From: Acidaminococcales bacterium
GTDB lineage: Bacteria; Bacillota; Negativicutes; Acidaminococcales; JAISLQ01
Length of the DNA stretch: 6,276 nucleotides
Assembly: GCA_031275255.1 (NCBI GenBank)
Contig: JAISPA010000133.1
Span: 1-6,276 of the forward strand
Reading direction: 5' to 3'
A program made the translations under genes and the position numbers. How positions within the stretch are numbered: position 1 is the first letter of the stretch; each line of letters opens with the position of its first letter. Of this stretch, positions 1 through 5,631 are shown in pieces. Below the pieces are notes generated by a model, which was given only the letters and a program-made list of their open reading frames with translations, was not told where the DNA came from and ran no database searches.

Positions 1-712
1 AGACCGGTTTTAACGCGGCAAGTTCGTCCGGGCTGGTCATGCGGGGGTGTTCGTCCACGGAAAACATGACCGTTTCTTTGCGTTTTTTTACCGGCACAGG
101 CACTATCTCGTCCTGAAAACTGCCGTCTTTGATCGCCCTGTCCGCCTTTTCCTGGCTTTCCAGGGCAAAAGCGTCCTGCTGCTCACGGGAAATGTTATAT
201 TTTTCCGCCAGGTTTTCCGCCGTCAGGCCCATGGTAAGCTCGCCGTATACATCCCGCGGCTGGGAACAAGGCTGACTTTCCGTGTTGGGATCCACCAGGA
301 CGCCGTTGCCGGCGCCGTAGCCGTAACGGGCGGAGCGCAGGTAATACTGGGCCGTACTCATGCTTTCCACGCCGCCCGCCAAAACCAGATCGGCGTCGCC
401 GCACTTTATGGCCTGCGCGGCGTTCATTACCGCCTGCAGTCCGGAACCGCACTGTCGGTGTACGGTATAGGCGGGAATTTCAATAGGCAATTGCGCCGTC
501 AGGGCGGCCAGGCGGGCGAGATTCGGCTGGTCGCTGGACTGTTTGGCCTGCCCCCAGATGACTTCGTCCAGATCCTGCGCCCTGGCGCCGGCGCGCGCCA
601 ATACTTCTTTCATTACCAGCGCCGCCAGCCGCTCCGGCTGAACGTCTTTCAGCGCGCCGCCCAATCTGCCCACCGGCGTGCGCGCGCCTGCAATCAAGAC
701 AACTTCTTTCAT
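1..712 (-). CDS. Thiolase (acetyl-CoA C-acyltransferase family), N-terminal part, 3' end outside window
   Basis: The first 237 codons of a thiolase are present; the frame runs off the window at position 1. It starts MKEVVLIAGARTPVGRLGGA, the standard thiolase amino terminus. The acylated catalytic cysteine is Cys88 in HRQCGSGLQAV (85-95; codon at 449-451), where most relatives have NRxCGSG. It is followed by GDADLVLAGGVESMS at about 104-118, then PRDVYGELTMGLTAENLAEK and the SREQQDAFALESQEKA helix typical of degradative and biosynthetic acetyl-CoA acetyltransferases. The C-terminal His and second Cys of the active site (GHP and CGG motifs) would lie beyond the edge. The enzyme either condenses two acetyl-CoA or cleaves a 3-ketoacyl-CoA; direction cannot be told. 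It lies 186 nt behind the permease on the same strand, so it may belong to the same transcript or to the next unit. With the enoyl-CoA-forming dehydratase upstream, a role in onward beta-oxidation-like metabolism is plausible but inferred. Confidence 0.94.
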   Translation of the reverse strand, partial: MKEVVLIAGARTPVGRLGGALKDVQPERLAALVMKEVLARAGARAQDLDEVIWGQAKQSSDQPNLARLAALTAQLPIEIPAYTVHRQCGSGLQAVMNAAQAIKCGDADLVLAGGVESMSTAQYYLRSARYGYGAGNGVLVDPNTESQPCSQPRDVYGELTMGLTAENLAEKYNISREQQDAFALESQEKADRAIKDGSFQDEIVPVPVKKRKETVMFSVDEHPRMTSPDELAALKPV

Positions 713-722
713 TACGTATATG

Positions 723-728
723 CCCCCT
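723..728 (-). promoter_or_regulatory. Ribosome binding site of the thiolase
   Basis: The minus strand reads AGGGGG, with 10 nt before the ATG at 712-710. The site is weaker than those of the dehydratase genes. No convincing -35/-10 pair was found between 713 and 898, so a separate thiolase promoter is not claimed. Confidence 0.55.
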
Positions 729-741
729 GTTTATGTATTTG

Positions 742-769
742 CCCGCCGGACTGATAGTCGACCGGCGGG
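742..769 (-). other. GC-rich hairpin ahead of the thiolase ribosome binding site
   Basis: The inverted repeat 742-749 (CCCGCCGG) with 762-769 (CCGGCGGG) gives an 8-bp stem and a 12-nt loop. An alternative fold extends the stem by pairing GACT 749-752 with AGTC 756-759. It lies 13 nt upstream of the thiolase Shine-Dalgarno sequence on the minus strand. An AT-rich stretch without a T run follows, so termination is doubtful; a 5' stabilising or translation-tuning role is possible. Confidence 0.45.
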
Positions 770-843
770 AGCTTCCGCGCCGGCTGAATGCTCGTTCTCG
801 AAAAGGCAAGATTACTTCGCCGCCGCTTGAAGCGCTGTTTGGC

Positions 844-884
844 GCCGGCCGCCCGTTTATTTTATTATGAAGCAGGCGGCCGGC
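844..884 (-). other. GC-rich hairpin just behind the permease gene
   Basis: A perfect 10-bp inverted repeat, 844-853 (GCCGGCCGCC) with 875-884 (GGCGGCCGGC), encloses a 21-nt AT-rich loop. It begins 14 nt after the permease stop codon in transcription order. No run of U follows on the minus strand, so it is not a standard intrinsic terminator. It may protect the upstream mRNA 3' end or cause pausing. Confidence 0.5.
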
Positions 885-898
885 CAATGCAAGGGTTT

Positions 899-2179
899 TT
901 ACCAGCTGTAGAATACCGGCATGAAGACGCAGGTCAGGATCAGGAGAATGATGTTGATCGGCAGGCCGACCTTGACGTAGTCCATATACCGGTAGCCCAT
1001 GGGCAGCGTCTGGGTAACGGCAGGCGTCCCTATGGGCGTCGAGATGGCGTTGTTGGCGGTTATGGTAATGGCTATGGCGAAAATGACGGGCGATACGTTG
1101 AGGGCAAAGGCGATCGGCAGGAAAATCGGCACCAGCATGGCCGCAACCGCCGTATTGCTCATGAAGTTGGTCAGCGCGCAGGAGATGATGATGGCGACCA
1201 GCAGCAGCACATAAGGCTGGGCGCTCGCGCCGCCGAAAAGCTCAAGGACAAAGTTGGCGATCACCCTGCCGCCGCCGCTGACGTCAAGGCCGGTGGCGAA
1301 TCCCTGGGCCGCGCCCAAAATGATCAGGGTATTCCAGTCCAGGTTGCGGATGGCCTTTTTGTAGTCAATACATTTGGTCGCCATTAAGACCGTCGCGCCG
1401 GTCAGGCCGATGATGCCCACGTTCCAGACGTTCAGGACAAAACCGGTGATGCAAAGGAGCATCACGATGCTGGAAAGCCACATGCGCCAAGTGAATTTCA
1501 CTTGCTCATCCAACGCGTTTTTGTCGGCGCCGGGCATTTGGGGTTCGGCAAAATCAAAGGATTTGCGGGCGATGTTCAGCCCGATGGTTGCGCTGTAGAC
1601 ACAGAAAACCACGCACAAAAATATGGTTATCGGCGCCATTTCAAAAAAGCCTATGGCGCGGGCGCCGGCGGTCTTGGTCAGAATGCCCTGGGTAATGAGC
1701 TGCGCGGTGGAGCCGACCATGGTGATGCTGGCGCCCACCGCCGCCGCCATGCCGGCCAGCATGGTAATGTTTTTGGCGGATATTTTGCCGCCGGAACGGC
1801 TGCCTACCGCGGAAATGATCGGCATGAACATGGCTATGACGGCGGAGTTGCTCAGAAAACCCGTCAAAGCGCAGACAATTGCCACAATAATAAAGGTGAA
1901 GACGCGTTCATTCTGCGCCAGCCTGCTCTGGCCGATCTTTACGCCGAGCACCCGCGCCACGCCTGTTTCAAAAAGCGCGTCGCCTACGATCATCATGCCT
2001 GCCACCATCATGGTGACGGTAGCGGCAAAGCCGGCGGAAACAGCGGCGAACGGCATGACCTTGAAGATTCCCATGGCGACCGCCGCCGCCATGGCGGTAA
2101 CTGCGAGCGGTATTTTTTCCATGACAAAGGATACTACCGCAATCGCAAGAATGATAATGGCTATAGTGCTGTTTTCCAT
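899..2179 (-). CDS. DASS/SLC13-type anion permease (probable di- or hydroxycarboxylate transporter)
   Basis: A 426-residue, very hydrophobic integral membrane protein with roughly ten to twelve helices and no cleaved signal; the first helix begins at about residue 5. It shows the inverted-repeat design of the divalent anion:Na+ symporter (SLC13) family. Each half carries a substrate/sodium motif: SNSAVIAMFMPI at 110-121 and SNTAVAAMLVPIFLPIA at 341-357. NLDWNTLIILGAAQGFATGL precedes the second repeat. The C-terminal hallmark, TPIGTPAVTQTLPMGYRYMD then a GLP and a last helix, is where SLC13 proteins have a GTPPN...GGY/F..D..R.GLP pattern. The first motif reads SNS where SNT is common. Known relatives import succinate, malate, citrate, tartrate or sulfate. 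The genomic position suggests uptake of the acid fed to the dehydratase pathway, or exchange with its product. ArsB/NhaD-like relatives of the wider ion-transporter superfamily are less likely. It starts 229 nt behind the dehydratase with its own strong ribosome binding site. Confidence 0.87.
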   Translation of the reverse strand: MENSTIAIIILAIAVVSFVMEKIPLAVTAMAAAVAMGIFKVMPFAAVSAGFAATVTMMVAGMMIVGDALFETGVARVLGVKIGQSRLAQNERVFTFIIVAIVCALTGFLSNSAVIAMFMPIISAVGSRSGGKISAKNITMLAGMAAAVGASITMVGSTAQLITQGILTKTAGARAIGFFEMAPITIFLCVVFCVYSATIGLNIARKSFDFAEPQMPGADKNALDEQVKFTWRMWLSSIVMLLCITGFVLNVWNVGIIGLTGATVLMATKCIDYKKAIRNLDWNTLIILGAAQGFATGLDVSGGGRVIANFVLELFGGASAQPYVLLLVAIIISCALTNFMSNTAVAAMLVPIFLPIAFALNVSPVIFAIAITITANNAISTPIGTPAVTQTLPMGYRYMDYVKVGLPINIILLILTCVFMPVFYSW

Positions 2180-2185
2180 TATTTT

Positions 2186-2193
2186 CTCCCCCC
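2186..2193 (-). promoter_or_regulatory. Ribosome binding site of the permease (decides the start)
   Basis: The minus strand reads GGGGGGAG, with 6 nt before the ATG at 2179-2177. It supports this start over one 21 codons upstream, which would add a charged, non-hydrophobic leader (RQLPAAKSTCNKAKKRG) that overlaps the remnant gene. Confidence 0.8.
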
Positions 2194-2207
2194 GTTTCTT
2201 TGCTTTG

Positions 2208-2408
2208 TTACATGTACTTTTTGCTGCCGGCAATTGTCGCAATATCGCATTTGGCGATGGTCTCCGGCGTTAGTTCCTGGCCGATGCCCGGTTTGTCCGG
2301 CGCCCGGTAGCGCCCTTTTTCCGGCTGCCAGTCGTAAAGGCAGGTAGCCCTGCTTTCAGGGTTCAAGGCCCGCTGGTGATGCTCGTGGATGAGGAAACGG
2401 ATGCCGGT
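2208..2408 (-). pseudogene. C-terminal remnant of an enolase-superfamily (mandelate racemase/sugar-acid dehydratase-like) gene
   Basis: Directly behind the dehydratase TAA, in the same frame, 66 sense codons run to TAA at 2208-2210. They begin TGIRFLIHEHHQRALNPES and include YDWQPEKGRY, then APDKPGIGQEL, then TPETIAKCD. The N-G-x-x-x-x-P-D-x-PG-x-G-x-E pattern at the end of the barrel domain is typical of the C-terminus of mandelate racemase/muconate lactonizing enzymes and sugar-acid dehydratases, and the HEHH stretch fits the end of their last barrel strands. Full members are about 350-400 residues, so some five-sixths is missing. No ATG lies at the beginning and no ribosome binding site precedes it; an internal TTG is the only alternative start codon. 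The frame is intact and still family-like, so the loss looks recent. The family assignment is from motif memory. It is unlikely to be translated, except by readthrough of the dehydratase stop. The most probable history is an internal deletion of a gene that once sat between dehydratase and permease. Confidence 0.72.
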
Positions 2409-3533
2409 TTACAGCATTTCCACAAAAGTTTGCAGTTTGGTGCGCGCCTGGCCGCTGTTTTCCGTACTCTGGTCTATGTCGATGCACACGCTGGGCAGTC
2501 CCGCCTGCGCGGTTGTTTTTGCCAGCAGCGGGTATTCGTATTCTTCCACGTCGCAAAAGCTCATCAGGCAGATGATCACGCCGTCCGCCCGGTTTTCTTT
2601 CGCCAGTTTGATGACTAGATCTGGCCGGGCGCTGGTTTTTTCATGGACAACCGAACAGGCGGAGCGGGACAGCCACTGCCCGGCCAGCCGATCGAGCGGG
2701 TCCTGGCCGGCGGGGATGTCCGTCCGGAACTGCCGGCTCTCCTGCGCCAGGTCGTCTCCGACCACGGCGATTTTGTTTTCCGCCAGAATATCCAAAAGGT
2801 CGCCCGGTTCCGCCGTGATTCCCGTCAGGACGACTTTCCTGCCCGTCCATTTGTGTTCCGGCAGCTCGGCCAATTTCAGGACGATGTCTTTTACTTTTGC
2901 CGCATGTTCCGCTTTTTCCATGAAATGGGCGCTTTTCATTACGGCGTGGCGGATCTTCGGCGTGATAACGTCCAGATGGCGGTTGGCCGCCCGGGCAAAT
3001 TCACGCAGGGTTGCGTTATGGCTGTTGTATATGGCGATGGAGTTTTCTATGGCGTCGCCGCTGATTTTATGCCCGGCGATTTCTTCCAGCTTTTCTTTGA
3101 CCACGCCGTATTCGGCGGCCAAAAATTCCCGCGCGCCGTCAACCTCCCTGTTTTGCGGCTGAATAAGGGCGATGAGGGGGATGTCTTTTACTCCTACCCG
3201 CCAGGCGCCGCTCATGCCGCGGAAAGAGTCGCAGAGAATAGGCATGATGACGGCGGACAAGCCTTTATATTTGCCCAGCATACCAAATTCCAGGCAGGAG
3301 CGCATGATGGAGCAGATGAAAATAGGCGCATACTGGCCGGCGACGGAGGGATTGACCTGGCCGCCCCAGACCCCCATGGGGATCATGCCCGCGGCGTGCA
3401 CCAGTTCCGCCGGCGTATAGATGGGGAAACAGCCGACGACTTTTTTGCCCTGGGCCAGATATTTGGCCAGCATCTTTTTGGGCGAATCCGCGACGGACTG
3501 CAATTCGGCGAGCATTTCCGGTAAATCAGCCAT
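2409..3533 (-). CDS. (R)-2-hydroxyacyl-CoA dehydratase, HgdB/HadC/FldC-type subunit
   Basis: A complete 374-residue subunit, matching the usual 370-380. Family blocks are clear: KKVVGCFPIYTPAELVHAAG at 30-49, GVWGGQ at 54-59, CSIMRSCLEFG at 74-84, PILCDSF at 98-104, DDLAQESRQFRTD in the middle of the C-terminal domain, and SFCDVEEYEYP at 325-335, then CIDIDQ near 350. Cluster ligands are probably among Cys74, Cys80, Cys101 and Cys327; which ones bind iron is not provable here. Overall wording (CFPxY, AAGMxPxGxWGGQ, QESRQFRTD) resembles my recollection of HadC/FldC more than that of HgdB. The FCD motif reads SFCDVEEYEYP where KFCDPEEYDYP is usual, a mild change. The subunit pairs with the product of the overlapping upstream gene, and its cluster relays the activator's electron to the active-site cluster. 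The stop TAA at 2409-2411 is followed at once, in frame, by an enolase-family remnant. Confidence 0.93.
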   Translation of the reverse strand: MADLPEMLAELQSVADSPKKMLAKYLAQGKKVVGCFPIYTPAELVHAAGMIPMGVWGGQVNPSVAGQYAPIFICSIMRSCLEFGMLGKYKGLSAVIMPILCDSFRGMSGAWRVGVKDIPLIALIQPQNREVDGAREFLAAEYGVVKEKLEEIAGHKISGDAIENSIAIYNSHNATLREFARAANRHLDVITPKIRHAVMKSAHFMEKAEHAAKVKDIVLKLAELPEHKWTGRKVVLTGITAEPGDLLDILAENKIAVVGDDLAQESRQFRTDIPAGQDPLDRLAGQWLSRSACSVVHEKTSARPDLVIKLAKENRADGVIICLMSFCDVEEYEYPLLAKTTAQAGLPSVCIDIDQSTENSGQARTKLQTFVEML

Positions 3534-4794
3534 GATTTGCCTCCTTCCTGTGCTGCATGATTTCCACCAGTCCCTGCAGCCTTGTCTCAAACTGCGCTTC
3601 GCTGTAAATGCGCTCGTCCGACTGGTCGCCGTCAAAGTTGGCGCAGGGTACGCCCGTTCTCTCCTCGATGATGTGCCGGCCGACAAAAATGTGGAAGGTC
3701 ATCATCTTGCAGCTTCTGTTCACATGGCAGAGCATACCGTCGCAGTTGTAGTTTTCTATGGTGTCGGCCCGCATGTTCATGATGGTGTTGGTGGAGAGGC
3801 TGTTGGTGGACGAGGAGGCGTAAGCGCTGGCCATGGAATCAAGGTCGCCCGGCTCGTAGTCCACATTCCAGGCCGTTACGTAGCCGTTGATGACGGCATT
3901 GACGTTGTAGTTTTTCAATGTTTTGAGATTGTGGCCAAGGTTAGGCCAGCAGGCGATGCCTTCCCAATGCACCCGGTATTTTTCTTCGGACGGGAAAGTG
4001 GTGGTGTTGTTGGCGATATGTTCTTCCACTTCTTTTTTTAACTGCTCAAAAATAACGGTGGTGGATTCTTTGCCGCGGGCGAGCACCAGGCAGGACATAT
4101 AGTTGAAGAAGTCAAACCCGCTCATGGGCGCGGGGGTACGCATGTTCAGCCTGATTATTTCGTCGAAAAGCTTGCTGTTGATCTGGGAACGCTTTTGCAC
4201 TTCGAGGAATTTATCCCAGTCGAATTTTTTCCCGCTGAAAGCCTCCATGTCCCAGATGTATTTTTCTATTTGCTTTCTGATATAGGTGATTTTGTGTTTG
4301 GCCGGTTTTTCTTCGTAATAGTTAAACAGGCAGTCGATAAAGAAAATCGGGATGCCAAGGTCTCTCGACAAACATTCGTACCACTTCATCAGTTGCGTGC
4401 AGCTGTTGTTGGCCAGGAGCAAAAAGTCCGGGCTGGGCATCAAAGGATCCGCTTTGCTATAGGCCGGGTCCTGGATTTTGTCCGCCAGGGCCATGTTCAG
4501 CCTGGCGTAGGAGCAAATGCGCGAAGGATACTGCATAGCGCCTTCGGCGTGTTCGATGAGTTCCCCGCCCAGATGCTTGGCGGAAATTGAGGCCGCGTTG
4601 TTTTCTGGGTACAAAACGGGAATGTCCAGAGTTTCACAGATTTCCTGCGGGAAAATGGCCGTCGACCAGCCGACTTTCTCCCCCCGCGCTTTCGCCGCAA
4701 AGGCGTCCCGGTAGATTTTGGCGGTCTGCTCGGCAACCAGCACCCGGGACCGCGGCAGTTCGCGTTTCGGTTTTTGCCCAACTTGTTCCCCCAT
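3526..4794 (-). CDS. (R)-2-hydroxyacyl-CoA dehydratase, HgdA/HadB/FldB-type subunit
   Basis: A complete 422-residue subunit, near the roughly 408 residues of HadB/FldB and shorter than HgdA (about 477). Signature stretches run in family order: GWSTAIFPQEICETL at 42-56, PVLYPENNAASISAKH at 59-74, CSYARLN at 94-100, NNSCTQLMKWYE at 129-140, HVNRSCK at 357-363 and NFDGDQSDER at 386-395. Cys94, Cys132 and Cys362 are the likely ligands of the [4Fe-4S] cluster, judged by position in the family. In HadBC this subunit's cluster binds the thioester carbonyl and the hydroxyl leaving group, and water is lost through a ketyl radical after electron delivery by the activator. The start is the ATG 11 nt behind GGAGG; the stop TGA at 3526-3528 lies inside the next gene, giving an 8-nt overlap, so the two subunits are probably translationally coupled and made in equal amounts. 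Substrate specificity cannot be assigned. Benzoyl-CoA reductase subunits are distant relatives and less likely given the close match to dehydratase motifs. Confidence 0.93.
   Translation of the reverse strand: MGEQVGQKPKRELPRSRVLVAEQTAKIYRDAFAAKARGEKVGWSTAIFPQEICETLDIPVLYPENNAASISAKHLGGELIEHAEGAMQYPSRICSYARLNMALADKIQDPAYSKADPLMPSPDFLLLANNSCTQLMKWYECLSRDLGIPIFFIDCLFNYYEEKPAKHKITYIRKQIEKYIWDMEAFSGKKFDWDKFLEVQKRSQINSKLFDEIIRLNMRTPAPMSGFDFFNYMSCLVLARGKESTTVIFEQLKKEVEEHIANNTTTFPSEEKYRVHWEGIACWPNLGHNLKTLKNYNVNAVINGYVTAWNVDYEPGDLDSMASAYASSSTNSLSTNTIMNMRADTIENYNCDGMLCHVNRSCKMMTFHIFVGRHIIEERTGVPCANFDGDQSDERIYSEAQFETRLQGLVEIMQHRKEANHG
3540..3548 (-). promoter_or_regulatory. Strong ribosome binding site of dehydratase subunit B (decides the start)
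   Basis: The minus strand reads GGAAGGAGG, with 6 nt between it and the ATG at 3533-3531. It lies inside the 3' end of the upstream subunit gene. It rules out the in-frame start 51 codons further upstream, whose extra residues (Arg/Ser-rich) are an out-of-frame reading of the upstream gene. Confidence 0.85.
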
Positions 4795-4805
4795 TATGGA
4801 TAACA

Positions 4806-4810
4806 CCTCC
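4806..4810 (-). promoter_or_regulatory. Ribosome binding site of dehydratase subunit A (decides the start)
   Basis: The minus strand reads GGAGG here, followed by 11 nt and then ATG at 4794-4792. A GTG at 4806-4804 would extend the frame by four codons, but it overlaps this Shine-Dalgarno sequence and has no other site of its own. The ATG is therefore chosen despite a slightly long spacing. Confidence 0.7.
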
Positions 4811-4824
4811 AGCTTTTTAAATCT

Positions 4825-5601
4825 TTATTTATGCAATTCCTCATAAGCCAGTACCGCCGCGCCGAGGGCGCCGGCCAGCTGGCAGTCTTCGTGCACCAAA
4901 ATGTTTCTTTTGATTTCTTCCTCCAGCAGCGCGACCACGCCTTTGTTCAAGGCCACTCCTCCGCTCATGGCCACCTCCGGCACGATGCCGTTGCGGAAAG
5001 CGAGGGACGCTACCCTTTTGGCCACCGAGCGGTGGATGCCGGCCACCAGGTCTTCGATGCGCACCGCGGCGGAGAGCTTGGAAATGACTTCGGATTCGGC
5101 GAAAACCGTGCAGGTGTTGCTGATGTTTACCTCCTCCGTGGCTTTCAGCCCGATCTCCCCAAGATCGTTTACCTTCACGTTGATAATGCGGGCCATTACG
5201 TCAAGGAATTTTCCGGTGCCGGCGGCGCATTTGTCGTTCATGACGAAGTTTTCCAAAAATCCTTTCGCGTTTACCCTCATGGCCTTGATGTCCTGGCCGC
5301 CGATGTCGATAATGGTCCTGACGGATGGAAAAAGAAAATTGACGCCTCTGGCGTGGCAGCTCAGCTCGCTTTTTTGGCTGTCCGCCCCGGCGAAAGTAAA
5401 CCGCCCGTAACCCGTAACAAGTATCCGCTCCATGTCTTCTATTTGCCGGTTTTTAACTGCCAGGACTTTTTGCAAAACGTCGCCGGCCCCGCTCGTGCCG
5501 GTGCCCAAAGGCACGACGGCCCGCGCCTCCACCCGGGCGCCGTCTTGCAAAATCACCGCCTTGCACGCGGTAGAGCCGATGTCTATGCCTAAGGTGAACA
5601 T
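4825..5601 (-). CDS. 2-hydroxyacyl-CoA dehydratase activator ATPase (HgdC/HadI/FldI family)
   Basis: This 258-residue protein is complete and of normal length for the family (about 260). It belongs to the ASKHA (acetate kinase/Hsp70/actin) fold. Phosphate-binding motif 1 is GIDIGSTACKAVI at 5-17, a second nucleotide-binding motif DIGGQD is at 99-104, and the adenosine-side motif MSGGVALNKG is at 212-221. The two cysteines that let a homodimer share one [4Fe-4S] cluster are present: Cys125 in NDKCAAGTGKF and Cys164 in SNTCTVFAESEV. The known role is to hydrolyse ATP while passing one low-potential electron from ferredoxin or flavodoxin to the dehydratase, which then recycles it over many turnovers. 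The ATG at 5599-5601 is supported by GGAGGTG at 5615-5609, 9 nt upstream of the start. The gene lies 30 nt behind the CoA-transferase and 30 nt ahead of the first dehydratase subunit, the order seen in had and fld operons. Homologous activators also serve benzoyl-CoA reductases, but the neighbours here favour a dehydratase. Confidence 0.96.
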   Translation of the reverse strand: MFTLGIDIGSTACKAVILQDGARVEARAVVPLGTGTSGAGDVLQKVLAVKNRQIEDMERILVTGYGRFTFAGADSQKSELSCHARGVNFLFPSVRTIIDIGGQDIKAMRVNAKGFLENFVMNDKCAAGTGKFLDVMARIINVKVNDLGEIGLKATEEVNISNTCTVFAESEVISKLSAAVRIEDLVAGIHRSVAKRVASLAFRNGIVPEVAMSGGVALNKGVVALLEEEIKRNILVHEDCQLAGALGAAVLAYEELHK

Positions 5602-5631
5602 TTTTTCGCACCTCCGCAGCCTCTTTGCCGT

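Noticed and set aside
47..754. Plus-strand open frame opposite the thiolase
   Set aside because: The minus strand encodes a clear thiolase with its catalytic cysteine; the plus-strand translation has no recognisable features.
770..850. Promoter for the thiolase in the intergenic region
   Set aside because: A TTGCCT-like -35 can be drawn, but no reasonable -10 lies at 16-18 nt from it, so it is not better than chance.
844..884. Intrinsic terminator behind the permease
   Set aside because: The stem is strong, but no T run follows it on the minus strand. The nearest T run (896-900 on the plus strand) is on the wrong side and not adjacent.
480..887. Minus-strand frame spanning the permease-thiolase gap and the thiolase 5' end
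   Set aside because: It is out of frame with the thiolase over most of its length, is Arg/Ser/Gly-rich, and has no good ribosome binding site. The gap portion is better described by two hairpins.
2180..2242. 21-codon N-terminal extension of the permease
   Set aside because: The added residues are polar and charged, and a strong ribosome binding site lies directly before the ATG at 2179.
1502..2347. Long plus-strand open frame opposite the permease
   Set aside because: Its translation is rich in His, Gly, Ala and Arg with no recognisable domain, and it mirrors a GC-rich coding region. The minus-strand permease explains the bases.
2643..3524. Long plus-strand open frame opposite dehydratase subunit B
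   Set aside because: Low-complexity Phe/Gly/Asp/Arg composition, no family motif, and fully antisense to a well-supported gene; typical of GC-rich shadow frames.
3534..3686. 51-codon N-terminal extension of dehydratase subunit B
   Set aside because: It overlaps the upstream subunit gene in another frame and lacks family similarity. A strong GGAAGGAGG site sits before the internal ATG at 3533.
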